Both the position numbers and the translations under genes were made by a program. A DNA stretch of 22,500 nt from Prorocentrum cordatum (lineage: Eukaryota; Sar; Dinophyceae; Prorocentrales; Prorocentraceae): NCBI GenBank assembly GCA_963575745.1, contig CAUYUJ010001447.1, positions 1,306,180 through 1,328,679 on the forward strand. Direction: 5' to 3'. The number at the start of each line of letters is the position of its first letter. Within the stretch, counting starts at the first letter, position 1. This document shows, in pieces, positions 9,631 through 18,282 of this stretch. The notes beneath the pieces were generated by a model. That model ran no database searches. It was not told where the DNA came from and was given only the letters and a program-made list of their open reading frames with translations.

Positions 9631-9758
9631 AGTCTGCTTTTTCGTATGGAAAATGGGGGGCGGGGGCGCTTTCAAAAACGCGTCGGCGTCGCCATCGATC
9701 CGTGCAGCCTGCGGGGCCCCGCTCCCGTTCCCCTCCTCTCCGTCCCTCCTTTTCCCCA

Positions 9759-9840
9759 GGCGGGATGCCGCCAGGCGGGCTACCGCCGCGCGAACGTGAT
9801 TTTTTACAACAGGCGGCCCACCGCCAGGCGGTGCACCGCC
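9759..9840. repeat. cluster of four GGCGG-N4-CCGCC hairpins
   Basis: Two head-to-tail pairs at 9759-9772 and 9774-9787, then 9812-9825 and 9827-9840. The stem GGCGG/CCGCC is identical in all four, while the four-base centre differs each time (GATG, GCTA, CCCA, TGCA). This is the leftmost cluster of the family in the window, just downstream of the transposase-like gene. Confidence 0.85.
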
Positions 9841-9923
9841 GCGCGCGCGCGTTTTACACCAGCGCGCGGACCGAGCCGTCCTCGGCTCGGCGGGCGTACG
9901 CCGCAGGCGCCCGCGGGGCGTCC

Positions 9924-12207
9924 TCAGCAGCCAGCGCGCCGCATCCTATGGGGCGGCGGCGTAGTGGGCCATCCCATCCTCCTCGTCCCCCTCCTCCTCC
10001 TCCTCCTCCTCCTCCTCTCCTTCCTCGTCCCCCTCCTCCTCCCCTCCTCCTCGTCCCCCTGTTCCTCCTCCTCCCCCTCCCTCCCCTCCTCCCCCTCCCT
10101 CCTCCTTGCACAGCTCGGTCCTCCTCGTGGCCGCCACGCGGACTCCCCAGGCGCAGGCCGCGACGCCAGGTCCAGCGGCTCCACGATGAGGTAGGAGCGC
10201 CCCGCGGCCACCGCCACGCAGTGGACGTGGAACGCGGCGTCGCCCTCGAGCCACACGTCCCCGCTGCCGTAGACGAGGCCGCCGACAGCAGCTCGACGAC
10301 AAGTGATGGCGCCGTGCCTGGATAGGCCCTGGTGCACGTGCGAGCCTCGGCGTTGCCCCGAGAGGCGCCCCCGCAGGCGCGCCCCCCGTGGAGGCTCGCG
10401 CGTGCACCAAAGCCCATTTGGCCCCAACCGCGCTGCCCGATGATCCCGTCGAGCTCAGGGGTCGGCCACCATTTGTGCGACTGGCGCGGCGCGGCCGAGG
10501 ACTCGTGCAAGTACGTAGCCACAACTTGGGTGATCACATCCTTGTCCATGCCGCCCAAGCGGTCGTAGTGCTCCGCGGTGTCCTTGATGAGCTTGTGTTT
10601 TCGTTCGAGCACGAAACAGTCGAGCATCAACCCATCCTCCGCCGCCTGCACAGCTGCGTGCCAAAGATAATGATGCTTAGGCACGATCCACGCGTCCGTG
10701 TAGGCCCGCACGTGTTTCCTGAGCGCCAACCCGACATGGCGCTTGAAATCAACATCGAACGTGTCTGGGCAGCCGCCGCGTTTCGCCGCCAGGTACAGTT
10801 CCATGACGGCATACATGGCCTCAAAGGACCGCGCCTGGGGCAGGAACGGCGCGTGATGCGGCAAGAAATCCACGTGCAGCCAGTTCCTGAGGAACGGCAG
10901 GACGGCGAGGCAGTCCGACGCGGAGCCGACGAAATGCCCTGCCTCGACGCAGGCTTTCTTCCTGGCAGGGGAGAAGAGATGCACGGGAGCTTTCCCTCCG
11001 CCGCGGCCTGGAGCCCAGCGCTGGAAATCGGTTCGCCACCGATCCCACACGTCTGGAATCACGCGCGCCACTGCTTTGTGCAGGCAGAACACCTCCACCT
11101 GGAACGTGCCTCCGCTCGCCAGGATGATGTGCATCGGGTCGCGCGTGTACATGTCCAGCGAGCAAACGCGTCGGAGTTCGACGTCGGCCATCAACGAGAA
11201 CTCGTTCACAGTGATGCCGTACGCGGATTGGAGATTCTGGAAGGCCACTGCACTCGCCGCGCGTTGAAGTTCCACGAGTTCGTCGTACCCCTTCGCGAAC
11301 TCCTTGGCGGGAGCCGGCCGAGCGAACTCCGCTCGCGAATTCCAGGGAGTTCGCGAAGTCCGTTCGTGAACTCTCTGGACTCGCCGAGCGTCGGCCGCGC
11401 ATTGCCCGCCCCCGACGCCTCCGCAGTCACCGGGTCGAACCTCGAGGCGTCGACGCAAGCGATGCCCACCAGGTAACCAGACGGGTCCCAACGGCTGAGG
11501 GTGCCAGTCCCCTGGTCGAGCACGACGTTCTTGCAGTTGCAGCAGGGCCGCCAACCGCTGGAGCCCTTGTACGAGAAGGTGTCCTTGCCCGCGCTTTCGT
11601 CCATGATCAGCCTGTGGCACTTGAAATGCAACCGAGACGCGCCGACGTCGAAACCGCCGCCTCCTGGCCCGAGGAAGAGGCGCCGCAGGATGGCCCTCAC
11701 CACGCCCGCTGCGGTGATATCCTTCTTGTCCTCTGACCGAAGGACTCCCAGCGGGAGCCAGGCGCCCTCTTCTTGAAGGTATGTGCCCAGCTCCAAAAAA
11801 CTAATGTACACAACAATGGACGTCCTGCGGTTTGCAGCTTTGAGCTGCGCGCCGACGACCACGTCGTCGTGGTAGAGCAGCATCCGCCACGGTTGCGATG
11901 GCGACGAAGGAAACACCCGCATCGCCGCCCAGAACCGATCACTCCAAGGCCCCGCCGCGTGGGCCAGCTTGGGGACGATCTTGTCGGGCAAACATACAGT
12001 CCACCTGAACGCTGGGCCACCGTCTCGGCGCGGCAATTCGATAACATCCAGAAGCGGCGCCACCGCGCGAGCCACGTCGGCGCCCACGGTCGCCGCCGCC
12101 ACGTGCTCGTCGTCGTCCTGCAGCAGGACGCGAGCCACCCTGCGCGGGGAAGGCGGGTGGAGATCGGTTGGGCATTTTGAAAAGAAAAAGCCGACCAAAC
12201 AAAACAT
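9924..12207 (-). CDS. transposase-like protein, three exons
   Basis: Exons 11374-12207, 10408-11302 and 9924-10345 give about 716 residues. ATG 12207 has an in-frame TGA immediately upstream; a pyrimidine-rich CGCGCAG|G near 12145 could instead be a splice acceptor. Residues 112-165 (YHDDVVVGAQL through SFLELG to LGVLRSEDKKD), a Cys cluster at 214-229 (KGSSGWRPCCNCKNVV), and a C-terminal PKHHYLWHAAVQ with FVLERKHKLIKDTAEHY (about 485-520) resemble, from memory, a multicopy dinoflagellate protein group with a DDE-transposase-like layout. Assigning catalytic Asp/Glu residues would be guesswork. Exon 3 continues with GDVWLEGDAAFHVHCVAVAA and then enters a Glu/Arg microsatellite, so the last ~70 residues may not be real. 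If the two small insertions are not introns, this is a frameshifted relic. No flanking terminal repeats of a whole transposon were identified. Confidence 0.55.
9976..10107. repeat. CTC/CCT microsatellite
   Basis: A pyrimidine-triplet run on the plus strand. It overlaps the 3' end of the transposase-like reading frame and encodes its Glu/Arg tail, so the true stop of that gene is uncertain. Confidence 0.85.
10346..10407 (-). other. putative 62 nt intron overlapping an 18-bp terminal inverted repeat
   Basis: On the minus strand, TTTG|GTGCACG...GCCGAG|GCTCG is a GT-AG|G intron whose removal moves the reading frame from PELDGIIGQRGWGQMGFG to SHVHQGLSRHGAITC, where protein-like sequence continues. 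It lies in an inverted repeat: GGTGCACGTGCGAGCCTC (10331-10348) pairs with 10391-10408 at 17 of 18 positions, 42 bp apart. Removal of 80 nt (whole hairpin plus AG) would also restore frame. Confidence 0.5.
11303..11373 (-). other. putative 71 nt intron bounded by ~39 bp direct repeats
   Basis: On the minus strand CCAGA|GAGTTCACG...GCCAAG|GAGTTCGCG would be a GA-AG|G intron. Removing 71 nt fuses LGESR to EFAKGYDELVELQ in one frame. The segments at each edge (11340-11378 and 11270-11307) are diverged copies of one another, and the interior holds a further near-match hairpin (GAGTTCACGAA / TTCGCGAACTC). It could equally be a 71 bp tandem duplication that broke the gene. Confidence 0.45.
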
Positions 12208-12278
12208 CCTTCAAACACATTGCGCATTATGATTTTTGGATTCCGTGCACCTGTCCAGCGCCGCCCGCGATGCGCCCC

Positions 12279-12461
12279 GCAGAAGCGCTGCCTCCTGCAG
12301 CCTCTGACGCTTGCCAGGAGGCCATCGCTCGGCCATGGCGCCGCCCCCGCCTGGCGCGCCGCCGCGGGCGCAGAAGCGCTGCCCCCTGCAGCCTCTGACG
12401 CTCGGCAGGGGGCCATCGCTCGGCCATGGCGCCGCCCCCGCCTGGCGCGCCGCCGCGGGCG
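12279..12461. repeat. 91 bp tandem duplication
   Basis: Two copies, 12279-12369 and 12370-about 12461, both beginning GCAGAAGCGCTGCC and containing CCATCGCTCGGCCATGGCGC. They differ at only a few positions, so the duplication is recent. It lies upstream of the transposase-like start. Confidence 0.85.
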
Positions 12462-12545
12462 CCCTTCGAGCCGTTGAAGTAGGGTGGGTGAGGCGGTGGA
12501 AAAGGTTGACAACGGATGACGGATGGGTGACAACGGATGACGGAT

Positions 12546-12816
12546 GGCGGGGTACCGCCGACGACGGATGGCTGACAACAGGCGGTGCACCGCCAGAAGA
12601 CTCCTGAGCATGGACAGGAAGCGGAGTACCGCCGACGACGGATGGCTGCACACGGGCGGTGCACCGCCAGAAGAGTGCGGGGCATGGACAGGAGGCGGAG
12701 TACCGCCGTCGGCGGATGGCTGGCAACGGGCGGTGTACCGCCAGAAGAGTGCGGGGTGTGGACAGGAGGCAAACTACCGCCGTCGGCGGATGCTGCCCAT
12801 GGGCGGTGCACCGCCA
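12546..12816. repeat. 74 bp tandem repeat carrying paired GGCGG hairpins
   Basis: Hairpins with a TGCA or TGTA centre start at 12581, 12655, 12729 and 12802 (spacing 74, 74, 73). A second hairpin with centre GGTA, AGTA or a decayed form sits about 35-40 bp from each (for example 12546-12559 and 12694-12707). Other unit landmarks are CATGGACAGGAGGCGGAGTA and GTCGGCGGATGGCTG. It lies between the SR-type gene and the transposase-like gene. Confidence 0.85.
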
Positions 12817-13002
12817 GAAATAAGAGGAGCATGGCTACAAGGACGCCGTGCACGAGGAAAGGGAGGCGGACCACGGAGGAATATAGTTTTTGTCTAAGCG
12901 AGGGAAGTCTGCGCGGGCGGGGGCAGACTTCCAGCGCGCCTCCAGCGCGCCCCAGCGCGCGTCGCAGCGGCTGGGGACTGAGCAGGGCAGCCGCCGCCGA
13001 GC

Positions 13003-15416
13003 TCAGTCCCTCGAGGTGTTCTTCTTGCTGTACTTCTTGGCCTGTAGAAGGATGATCGGGACGCAAACGCGATCGATCGGCGGTCGAACGCGATCGATCG
13101 GCGGTCGATCGCGATCGAACGGCGCTCGATCGGCGGTCGATCGATCGATCGGCGGTCGACCGATCCGAACGCGATCGGTCGGCGGTCGATCGGCGAAATC
13201 CTCGATGGGTCGAGCGGTCGATCAGCAAAATCTTCGATCGATCGATCGGCAGTCGAGCGGTCGATCGGCGGAGCACCGCCATCCACGATGGATGAAAAGG
13301 CCGTTGAGCAGCTCGCGTGCTCGATGGCCGAACGCAGGCCACCGACAGCGGTCTTTGCGTCGGCGAGGGCTGCCTCCAAGGCCTTCGCCTCGTACGGCAA
13401 GCTCGCCCTGGGGTCCTCGAGCGCGGTCTTCGCGGCCTCCCTGAGCTTCGAGAGATCCTTGTGGCTGTCCTTCGCGTTCTTCACCGCCCAGGTCGGCACC
13501 CTGGAGCAGTCCTCGTCGTCGAGGAGCGATGCGAGCTGCACGTCCCAGGACCCCGTCTTTTCCAGCGTCTTCATCGCCAACGCCTTGCGGTCCTTGATGG
13601 CCTTCTGGACACGCTTCTGCTCGCTGCGTTCCCTCCTGATGCGACTGCGCGAGTCCCTCCCTTTCTTGCCGTGGTCGTTGCGGCTCCTCGAGCGCTGCTT
13701 CTCGCGAGACTGGGAGCGACCCGTCTTGCGGCTGTCCTTCTTGCTGTGCGCCCTGCGGCTCCTCGAGCGGGCCTTGTCCTTCTTGCTGTGCGCCCTGCGG
13801 CTCCTCGAGCGGGCCTTCTCCTTCTTGCTGTGCGCCCTGCGGCTCCTCGAGCGGCGGCCCTTCGCGTCGGCTCTGCGGGAACCTCTGGAAGAGCGGTGCT
13901 TCTGGCGGCTGTCCGCCCTGCGGCCGCGGCTGCTGCGCTTGCGGCCGCGGCTGGGGAAGCGGTCCGCGCCGTCGCCGCTGCTGGAGTGGCCCCGCTTCAG
14001 CTGGCGGTTCTGCGAACAGTCGCTGTCGCCGCTCCGACTCGTCGAACGGCGACCAGCGCCTGTGGGGCCCTCGTAGCCACCGCTCGGCGAGCGGTGCGTC
14101 TTTTGCGGGAGTGGCTCCACGGCTCTCTCATGCTTCGGTGGGGATGGCCTCGGCGGCTTCCTGTTCTGGCGGAGCTCCTGCCTCACTGTCTCTTCGATGT
14201 TCTCCTGCCTGCTGCCCTCGATGCGGATGCGGTAACAATCCTGCTTCAAGTCGGAATTGTACCTCACGTCGTTGTTGGCACGGACGGCGTCCGCGTCGTA
14301 CCCCTCCTGGGCCCAGACGGACAAGGGCTTCCAATCCCCGCCCTTGGTCTCCGTGAGGCGTTCCTTCCTCGAGACGCTGAGGACCCTCACCAGCTCCTCT
14401 TCGAACTGAGCGTTGTTCTCAATGGAAGGGTCGTCCATCGAGCGCCAGAACGCCTGCTGGTCCGCCTTGCGCATGAGAGCGAACGAGCGCGGTGGCCAGT
14501 GCGCATAGCAGCGCTGCACCATCGAACTCTTGCTGTTGCAGCTCCCACACCACCACGTGTTGGCGCTCTTCTGGGCGAGCCTGAAGCGGGCGCTCTCCGC
14601 ATCCCGACCGCACTTGGCGCACGTCGGGCCTGGACAGGGTGGGTCGTAGCCCGTCGTGAAGCGGCCGTAGTCATCTTTTGCTTCGTCCGTGGCGGCCTCG
14701 AACGTGTCTGAGGGCGCGGCCTGCGGCTCCTCTGCTGCCGCCTCTGCCTCCGTCGGCGCTGCATCCTGACGCTGCTGCTGTGGCTCTGCATCCTCCTCCG
14801 CTGCCGGCGGTGCTTGCGAGGCTGCAACCGACTTCTTGTCGTGCTGCGTCTGGGCCTGCTGCTGTGGCTCTGCCTCGTCCGCCCCTGCTGCTGCGTCCTC
14901 CGCCGTCGAAGGTGCCGCCGCTGCTGGCTTCTTCTTCGCTTTCTGTTTGGCCTTTGCCTTGGGCTCCGCGCTCGCCTTTGCCTTCGCAGGCGGCGCGCCG
15001 CCGCCCTTCTTCGCGGTCAAGAACTGAGAAAGCGAGCGCTGCGACGGGGGCTGCTTGGCGGGCGGCACGGCGGCGGGGCGCCTGAGGAGAGGCCGCCCCG
15101 CCTTCCCCGCCTTTGGTTTCGCAGCGGCCGCGACCTCCTCAGGCACGCGCTGCGGGGGCTCCTGCGGAGTCGCAGGCGAGGAGGCCTTGGGCCAAGGCGG
15201 AGCTGCACTGGCCTCCGCCGAGGTGTCGCCTTCCTCGGCCTTCACAGAACCAAGCTCCTGCGGCCTCGAGCCTGCTTCCTGCGGCTCGTTCTTGAACGAG
15301 TCTGCTGCCTGCGGCCTCGAGCCTTCTTCCTGCGAGCTGTCTTCGGACGGCACGGGTGACTTGACGCCCTCGTGCAAGAAGGGGGGCGCGGGCGACTCCT
15401 CCTCGGCGGCCGCCAT
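13003..15416 (-). CDS. zinc-ribbon and Arg/Ser-rich nuclear-type protein
   Basis: Exons 13287-15416 and 13003-13041, 722 residues. The chosen ATG (15416) starts MAAAEEESPAPP; the frame stays open upstream to 15689 but that part is untypical sequence in an Ala/Gly/Arg repeat. Residues 1-115 are acidic with SRPQ repeats; 116-170 are Lys/Ala/Pro-rich and include QRSLSQFL (126-133), similar to but not a canonical PCNA-binding box. C266, C269, C290 and C293 form a CX2C-X20-CX2C zinc-ribbon-like unit with TWWCGSC. Residues ~457-600 are Arg/Ser-rich like SR splicing factors, including three tandem copies of RSRSRRAHSKKDKA-type units. The last exon adds AKKYSKKNTSRD. SR domains usually mean nuclear RNA processing, which is the likely setting; the exact role is unknown. 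Confidence 0.75.
13042..13286 (-). other. 245 nt intron with CGATCGATCGG repeats and a GGCGG hairpin
   Basis: ATC|GTGGATGG donor and CATCCTTCTACAG|GCC acceptor, both phase 0. The joined reading frame ends SSI-AKKYSKKNTSRD-stop. The intron is mostly imperfect ~20 bp units of CGATCGATCGGCGGTCGA and contains GGCGGAGCACCGCC (13267-13280) next to the donor. Unspliced, the frame reads through the repeat as Asp/Arg/Ser-rich sequence to 12894. Confidence 0.7.
13741..13858 (-). repeat. 39 bp tandem repeat within coding sequence, three copies
   Basis: In-frame units encoding RSRSRRAHSKK plus D/E-K-A within the Arg/Ser domain. The copies are almost identical at the DNA level, so they are recent expansions. 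Confidence 0.85.
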
Positions 15417-15602
15417 GGCCCGCGGCGCCGCGGCCCCCGCGGCCGCGCGCGCGGCCCCCGCGGCCGCGCGCCAGCACAAAACGGCTGTCGAGAACACGGC
15501 GCGAGGATGAAAGGGAACAAGGGGCAAGGCGGATGAGAGAGCAGGTTGGTTCTGGAGAAGTGGACAAGGCTGCGCAACACAGCCTACACAATTGGAACAA
15601 CA
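15417..15602. other. 5' flank of the SR-type gene
   Basis: Contains a tandem ~21 bp duplication of GCGGCCCCCGCGGCCGCGCG (about 15429-15470) directly upstream of the ATG. CTCGACAG near 15485-15492 (minus strand) is a possible acceptor for spliced-leader trans-splicing, suggested only by position. Confidence 0.35.
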
Positions 15603-16133
15603 GGCGGTGCGCCGCCGAAAACGCGCGGCGCGATGCGACAGCCGCGACAAGGAAAACAAATGATCGGCGTGGCGCTCACGAATATACATGCAAACAATGG
15701 GCGGTGCGCCGCCGACGACGAGGATCGATGGGCGGTGCGCCGCCGACGAACTTGTCTAACCATGCAATGGGCGGTGTGCCGCCGACAACGACGATCGAAG
15801 GGCGGTGCGCCGCCGACGAAATTGTGCAACCATACAATGCGCGCTGCGCCGCCGACAACGACGACCGATTGGCGGTGCACCGCCGACGAGATTGCCCAAT
15901 CATAAATTGGGCGGTGCGCCGCCGACAAGTCCAACCGATGGGCGGTGCACCGCCGACGAAATTGTCTAATCATACAATGGGCGGTGCGCCGCCGACAACG
16001 ACGATCCATGGGCGGTGCGCCGCCGACGAAATTGTGCAACCAGGCAATGGGCGGTGCACCGCCGACGGAAACGTCAAACAAAACAAAGGGCGGAGCACAG
16101 CGGACAAGTCCAACCGATGGGCGGTGCGCCGCC
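15603..16133. repeat. 70 bp tandem array with two GGCGG hairpins per unit
   Basis: Hairpins of the GGCGG-TGCG/TGCA/TGTG-CCGCC type start at 15603, 15700, 15731, 15770, 15801, 15840 (decayed), 15871, 15910, 15941, 15980, 16011, 16050, 16089 (decayed) and 16120. The spacing alternates 31 and 39 bp, a 70 bp unit. The short spacer is CGACAACGACGATCGAT-like; the long one contains ATTGTSYAAYCATACAAT, itself an ATTGT/ACAAT inverted repeat. It lies upstream of the SR-type gene. Confidence 0.9.
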
Positions 16134-16154
16134 GACGACTACGTGGTGGTAAGG

Positions 16155-16322
16155 TTGTGATGCTGATGGCGGTGACGACGATGATGCTGGTGGTGACGAT
16201 GATGGTGGTGGCGAGGTGCTGACGATGATTTCTGGTGATGGTGAGGTGGTGATGGCGAGGTGGCGATGGTGATGTGGTGGTGAAGGTGAGATGGCGAGAT
16301 GGCGATGGTGATGGTGATGGCG
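16155..16322. repeat. GATGGTGATGGC microsatellite
   Basis: Imperfect GATGGT, GGTGAT and GAGATGGC triplet pairs. It abuts the large foldback element on its right. Confidence 0.85.
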
Positions 16323-16335
16323 ATTCCGACGAATC

Positions 16336-16790
16336 GGAACGAGCTCGGCGCGGCTGCGCTGAGGGCTGCGTTCCTGCGCCGCGTATCGCGGCGTATCCTG
16401 GCGTATCCTGGCGTATCCTGGCGTATCCTGGCGCATCGCGCGACGGCGCGCCGCGATACGCCAGGATACGCCAGGATACGCCGCGATACGCCAGGATACG
16501 CCCGTATCGCGGCGTATCCTGGCGTATCCTGGCGCATCGCGCTCCGCGGCACCCCGCGATACGCCAGGATACGCCAGGATACGCCAGGATACGGCAGGAT
16601 ACGGGCGTATCCTGGCGTATCCTGGCGTATCGCGGCGTATCTTGGCGTATCCTGGCGTATCGCGTCGCGCCGTCGCGCGATGCGCCGCGATACGCCAGGA
16701 CACGCCAGGATACGCCAGGATACGCCAGGATACGCCGCGATACGCGGCGCAGGAAACCAGCCCTCATCGCAGCCGCGCCGAGATCGTTCC
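16336..16790. mobile_element. 455 bp foldback of alternating 10 bp units with 56 bp terminal inverted repeats
   Basis: The left arm 16336-16391 starts GGAACGAGCTCGGCGCGGCT. The right arm 16735-16790 is its reverse complement with about four mismatches. Between them GCGTATCCTG units run in one orientation, then as CAGGATACGC, switching about six times. Nearly the whole block could pair with itself. No target duplication was recognised and no coding capacity is convincing, so movement is inferred from the terminal repeats only. Confidence 0.7.
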
Positions 16791-17135
16791 CTCTCCTCCT
16801 CCTCATCCTCATTCTCTTTCCTCACCACTCCTCCTCCTGCTGCTCCTCCTCCTCCTCCTCCCCCTCCTCCTCCGATGGTGGTGATCGGAATGATGATGGT
16901 GAGAATGATGATGAAAAATGGTGGGGAAGGACTCCTCCCCCCCCCTTCCTCCTCCTCCTCCTCCTCCTCATCCCCTCCCCCTCTTCCTCGCCCTCTCCTC
17001 GCCACCACTCCTCCTCTTCCTTCTCCTCCTATGGGGGTGATCGGGATGATGAGGATGAGAATGGCAATGCTACTCATGATGATGATGATGATGATGGTGG
17101 TGATGTTGATGACGATGATGTTGATGATGATGATC
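16791..17135. repeat. CTC and GAT microsatellites
   Basis: CTCCTC runs at about 16791-16873 and 16937-17030, separated and followed by GATGGTGATGAT runs (about 16875-16925 and 17030-17135). No gene. Confidence 0.85.
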
Positions 17136-17239
17136 GCAGTTTTCCAAGAAAGAATGGCGGACCCGCCAAAAATAAGAGTGCGCGCACGGCCCGCGCGCGC
17201 GCGAGCGACCGCGCGGATGCGCCGAAGAGTTGCGGGGGT

Positions 17240-17381
17240 CAGAAGCCGACCGACAGCCTTTCCGCCCCACCCCGATTCTCATGCCCCTCCCCATGCCGCA
17301 CCCCCCTCCCATGCTCCTCTCCATGCCCCTTCCCTCCGCACCTCCCTCACCGTGCCCCTCCCCGATCTGTCAGTCGGCGTC
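17240..17381. mobile_element. pyrimidine-rich element with GCCGAC terminal inverted repeats, copy 1
   Basis: CAGAAGCCGACCGACAG (17240-17256) pairs with CTGTCAGTCGGCGTC (17367-17381). The interior is C/T-rich with repeated CATGCCCCTCC phrases. The same termini bound 18753-18869. It lies about 160 bp beyond the stop of the gene at 17542-18282. Confidence 0.5.
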
Positions 17382-17541
17382 GAACCCCCGCGGGGCCCAA
17401 GGCGGCCTACGCGGCCGATGCAAGCCCTGCGCGGGCGGCGCGGCGGGCTGCTAGGCCGACGAGGCGGCCGAAGAGGGCGGCCGACGAGGCGGCCGAAGGG
17501 GGCGGCCGACGCCGCCGCGACGGGAGGACCCCAACGTGGCC

Positions 17542-18282
17542 TCACGACGCGTTGTTGGAGAGCCAGCTGGCCAGCGTCTCCTGCAGGTCGGCGAGGGCCG
17601 CCTGCTCGGCGCGGAACGCCACGGCCGACCGCTCCGCCACTGCCAGGCAGGCCGCCGAGCACATCCTCGCCCTCGTGACGCTGTCGAGGATCACCTGCGC
17701 CTGCGCTGAGTTCAGCTGCACGGTGGCCTCGGGCGCGATGTTGGCGCTGACGGGCGAGCTCGCTCCGCTCATGTTGAGCTGAAGCGGACCGCCCTTGCCG
17801 CTGCCCTTCGGGAAGGCCGCCGCCACTGCACTCTGGCTGAGTGGAGCGACCTGCTCGGGAGGCTGGTACGGCGCACTGCGAGCGCCACGGCGGCGGTTGT
17901 TCTTGCACCACTGCTCGTCGTTGGCCTTCTGCCAGCGCTCCCACTCGTCCGTGTCCTCAGTCCACTCCTCGACCTTCAAGCGCGCCCCGCGATCGCTCGC
18001 GCCATTCGTCGAACCTCGAAGGCGCTCGGACCTCGGTGAGCCGAGCGCCACCGAGGTTCGCCGAAAGACGTGGGCAAGCAATCGTTTGGGCGCGCCGACC
18101 TCGGCGATGGCCAGTTGAAGATCCGCGTCGACATCCTCGAGGAGGTGGTAGCTCGACTTCACCAAGTGCGTCTTGAGCCTCGACAGGGCCTCATCTCGCG
18201 ACGCGCCCTTGAAGAAACTCCCGCGTTTCGAGCAGGTCCCCGACAACGGGCACGTGCACCCGAAGACGCTGATCATGGGCAT
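17542..18282 (-). CDS. 246-aa Cys/His-motif protein, family unknown
   Basis: The start at 18282 (MPMISVFGCTCP) is chosen because the open frame upstream is Arg/Ser/Pro-rich repeat sequence; the ATG follows TTCGCGAG, a possible trans-splice acceptor, and a second ATG lies two codons on. Residues 9-46 (C9, C11, C17, H39, H46, with RLKTHLVKSSYHLLED) look like a single zinc-binding unit of a kind common in dinoflagellate proteins of unknown role; this is from memory. A Trp-rich stretch WTEDTDEWERWQKANDEQW follows at about residue 115, then a flexible part with KGSGKGG, then a C-terminal helical region (LNSAQAQVILDSVTRARM) ending SWLSNNAS. No intron was needed. The composition suggests a binding or scaffold protein rather than an enzyme. 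Confidence 0.65.
   Translation of the reverse strand: MPMISVFGCTCPLSGTCSKRGSFFKGASRDEALSRLKTHLVKSSYHLLEDVDADLQLAIAEVGAPKRLLAHVFRRTSVALGSPRSERLRGSTNGASDRGARLKVEEWTEDTDEWERWQKANDEQWCKNNRRRGARSAPYQPPEQVAPLSQSAVAAAFPKGSGKGGPLQLNMSGASSPVSANIAPEATVQLNSAQAQVILDSVTRARMCSAACLAVAERSAVAFRAEQAALADLQETLASWLSNNAS

Larger units (their letters stand above)
6247..9923. other. 3.7 kb gene-poor repeat region
   Basis: No reading frame here has protein-like composition or a recognisable domain; the long open frames are GC-rich low-complexity shadows. It holds four copies of a ~70 bp dispersed repeat, an alternating inverted motif (6962-7188), a G run at about 7386-7397, a GAG microsatellite (8251-8434), an AT-rich island (about 9515-9630) and four GGCGG hairpins (9759-9840). 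It separates the PPR genes from the transposase-like gene. Confidence 0.6.

Noticed and set aside
13287-14076. Plus-strand frame opposite the SR-type gene, Leu/Ser/Arg-rich
   Set aside because: It is the antisense shadow of the Arg/Ser and Lys codons. The minus strand has the zinc-ribbon unit and the matching terminal exon.
15417-15689. N-terminal extension of the SR-type gene to an upstream ATG at 15689
   Set aside because: The extra 91 residues include Cys/Arg-rich sequence and translation of a GC tandem repeat, whereas ATG 15416 begins sequence with consistent composition.
15603-16133. Regular palindromic repeats with spacers resembling a CRISPR array
   Set aside because: The spacers are themselves repeated, there are no cas genes, the repeat unit is a 14-bp hairpin in alternating 31/39 bp spacing, and the surrounding genes are intron-bearing and eukaryotic.
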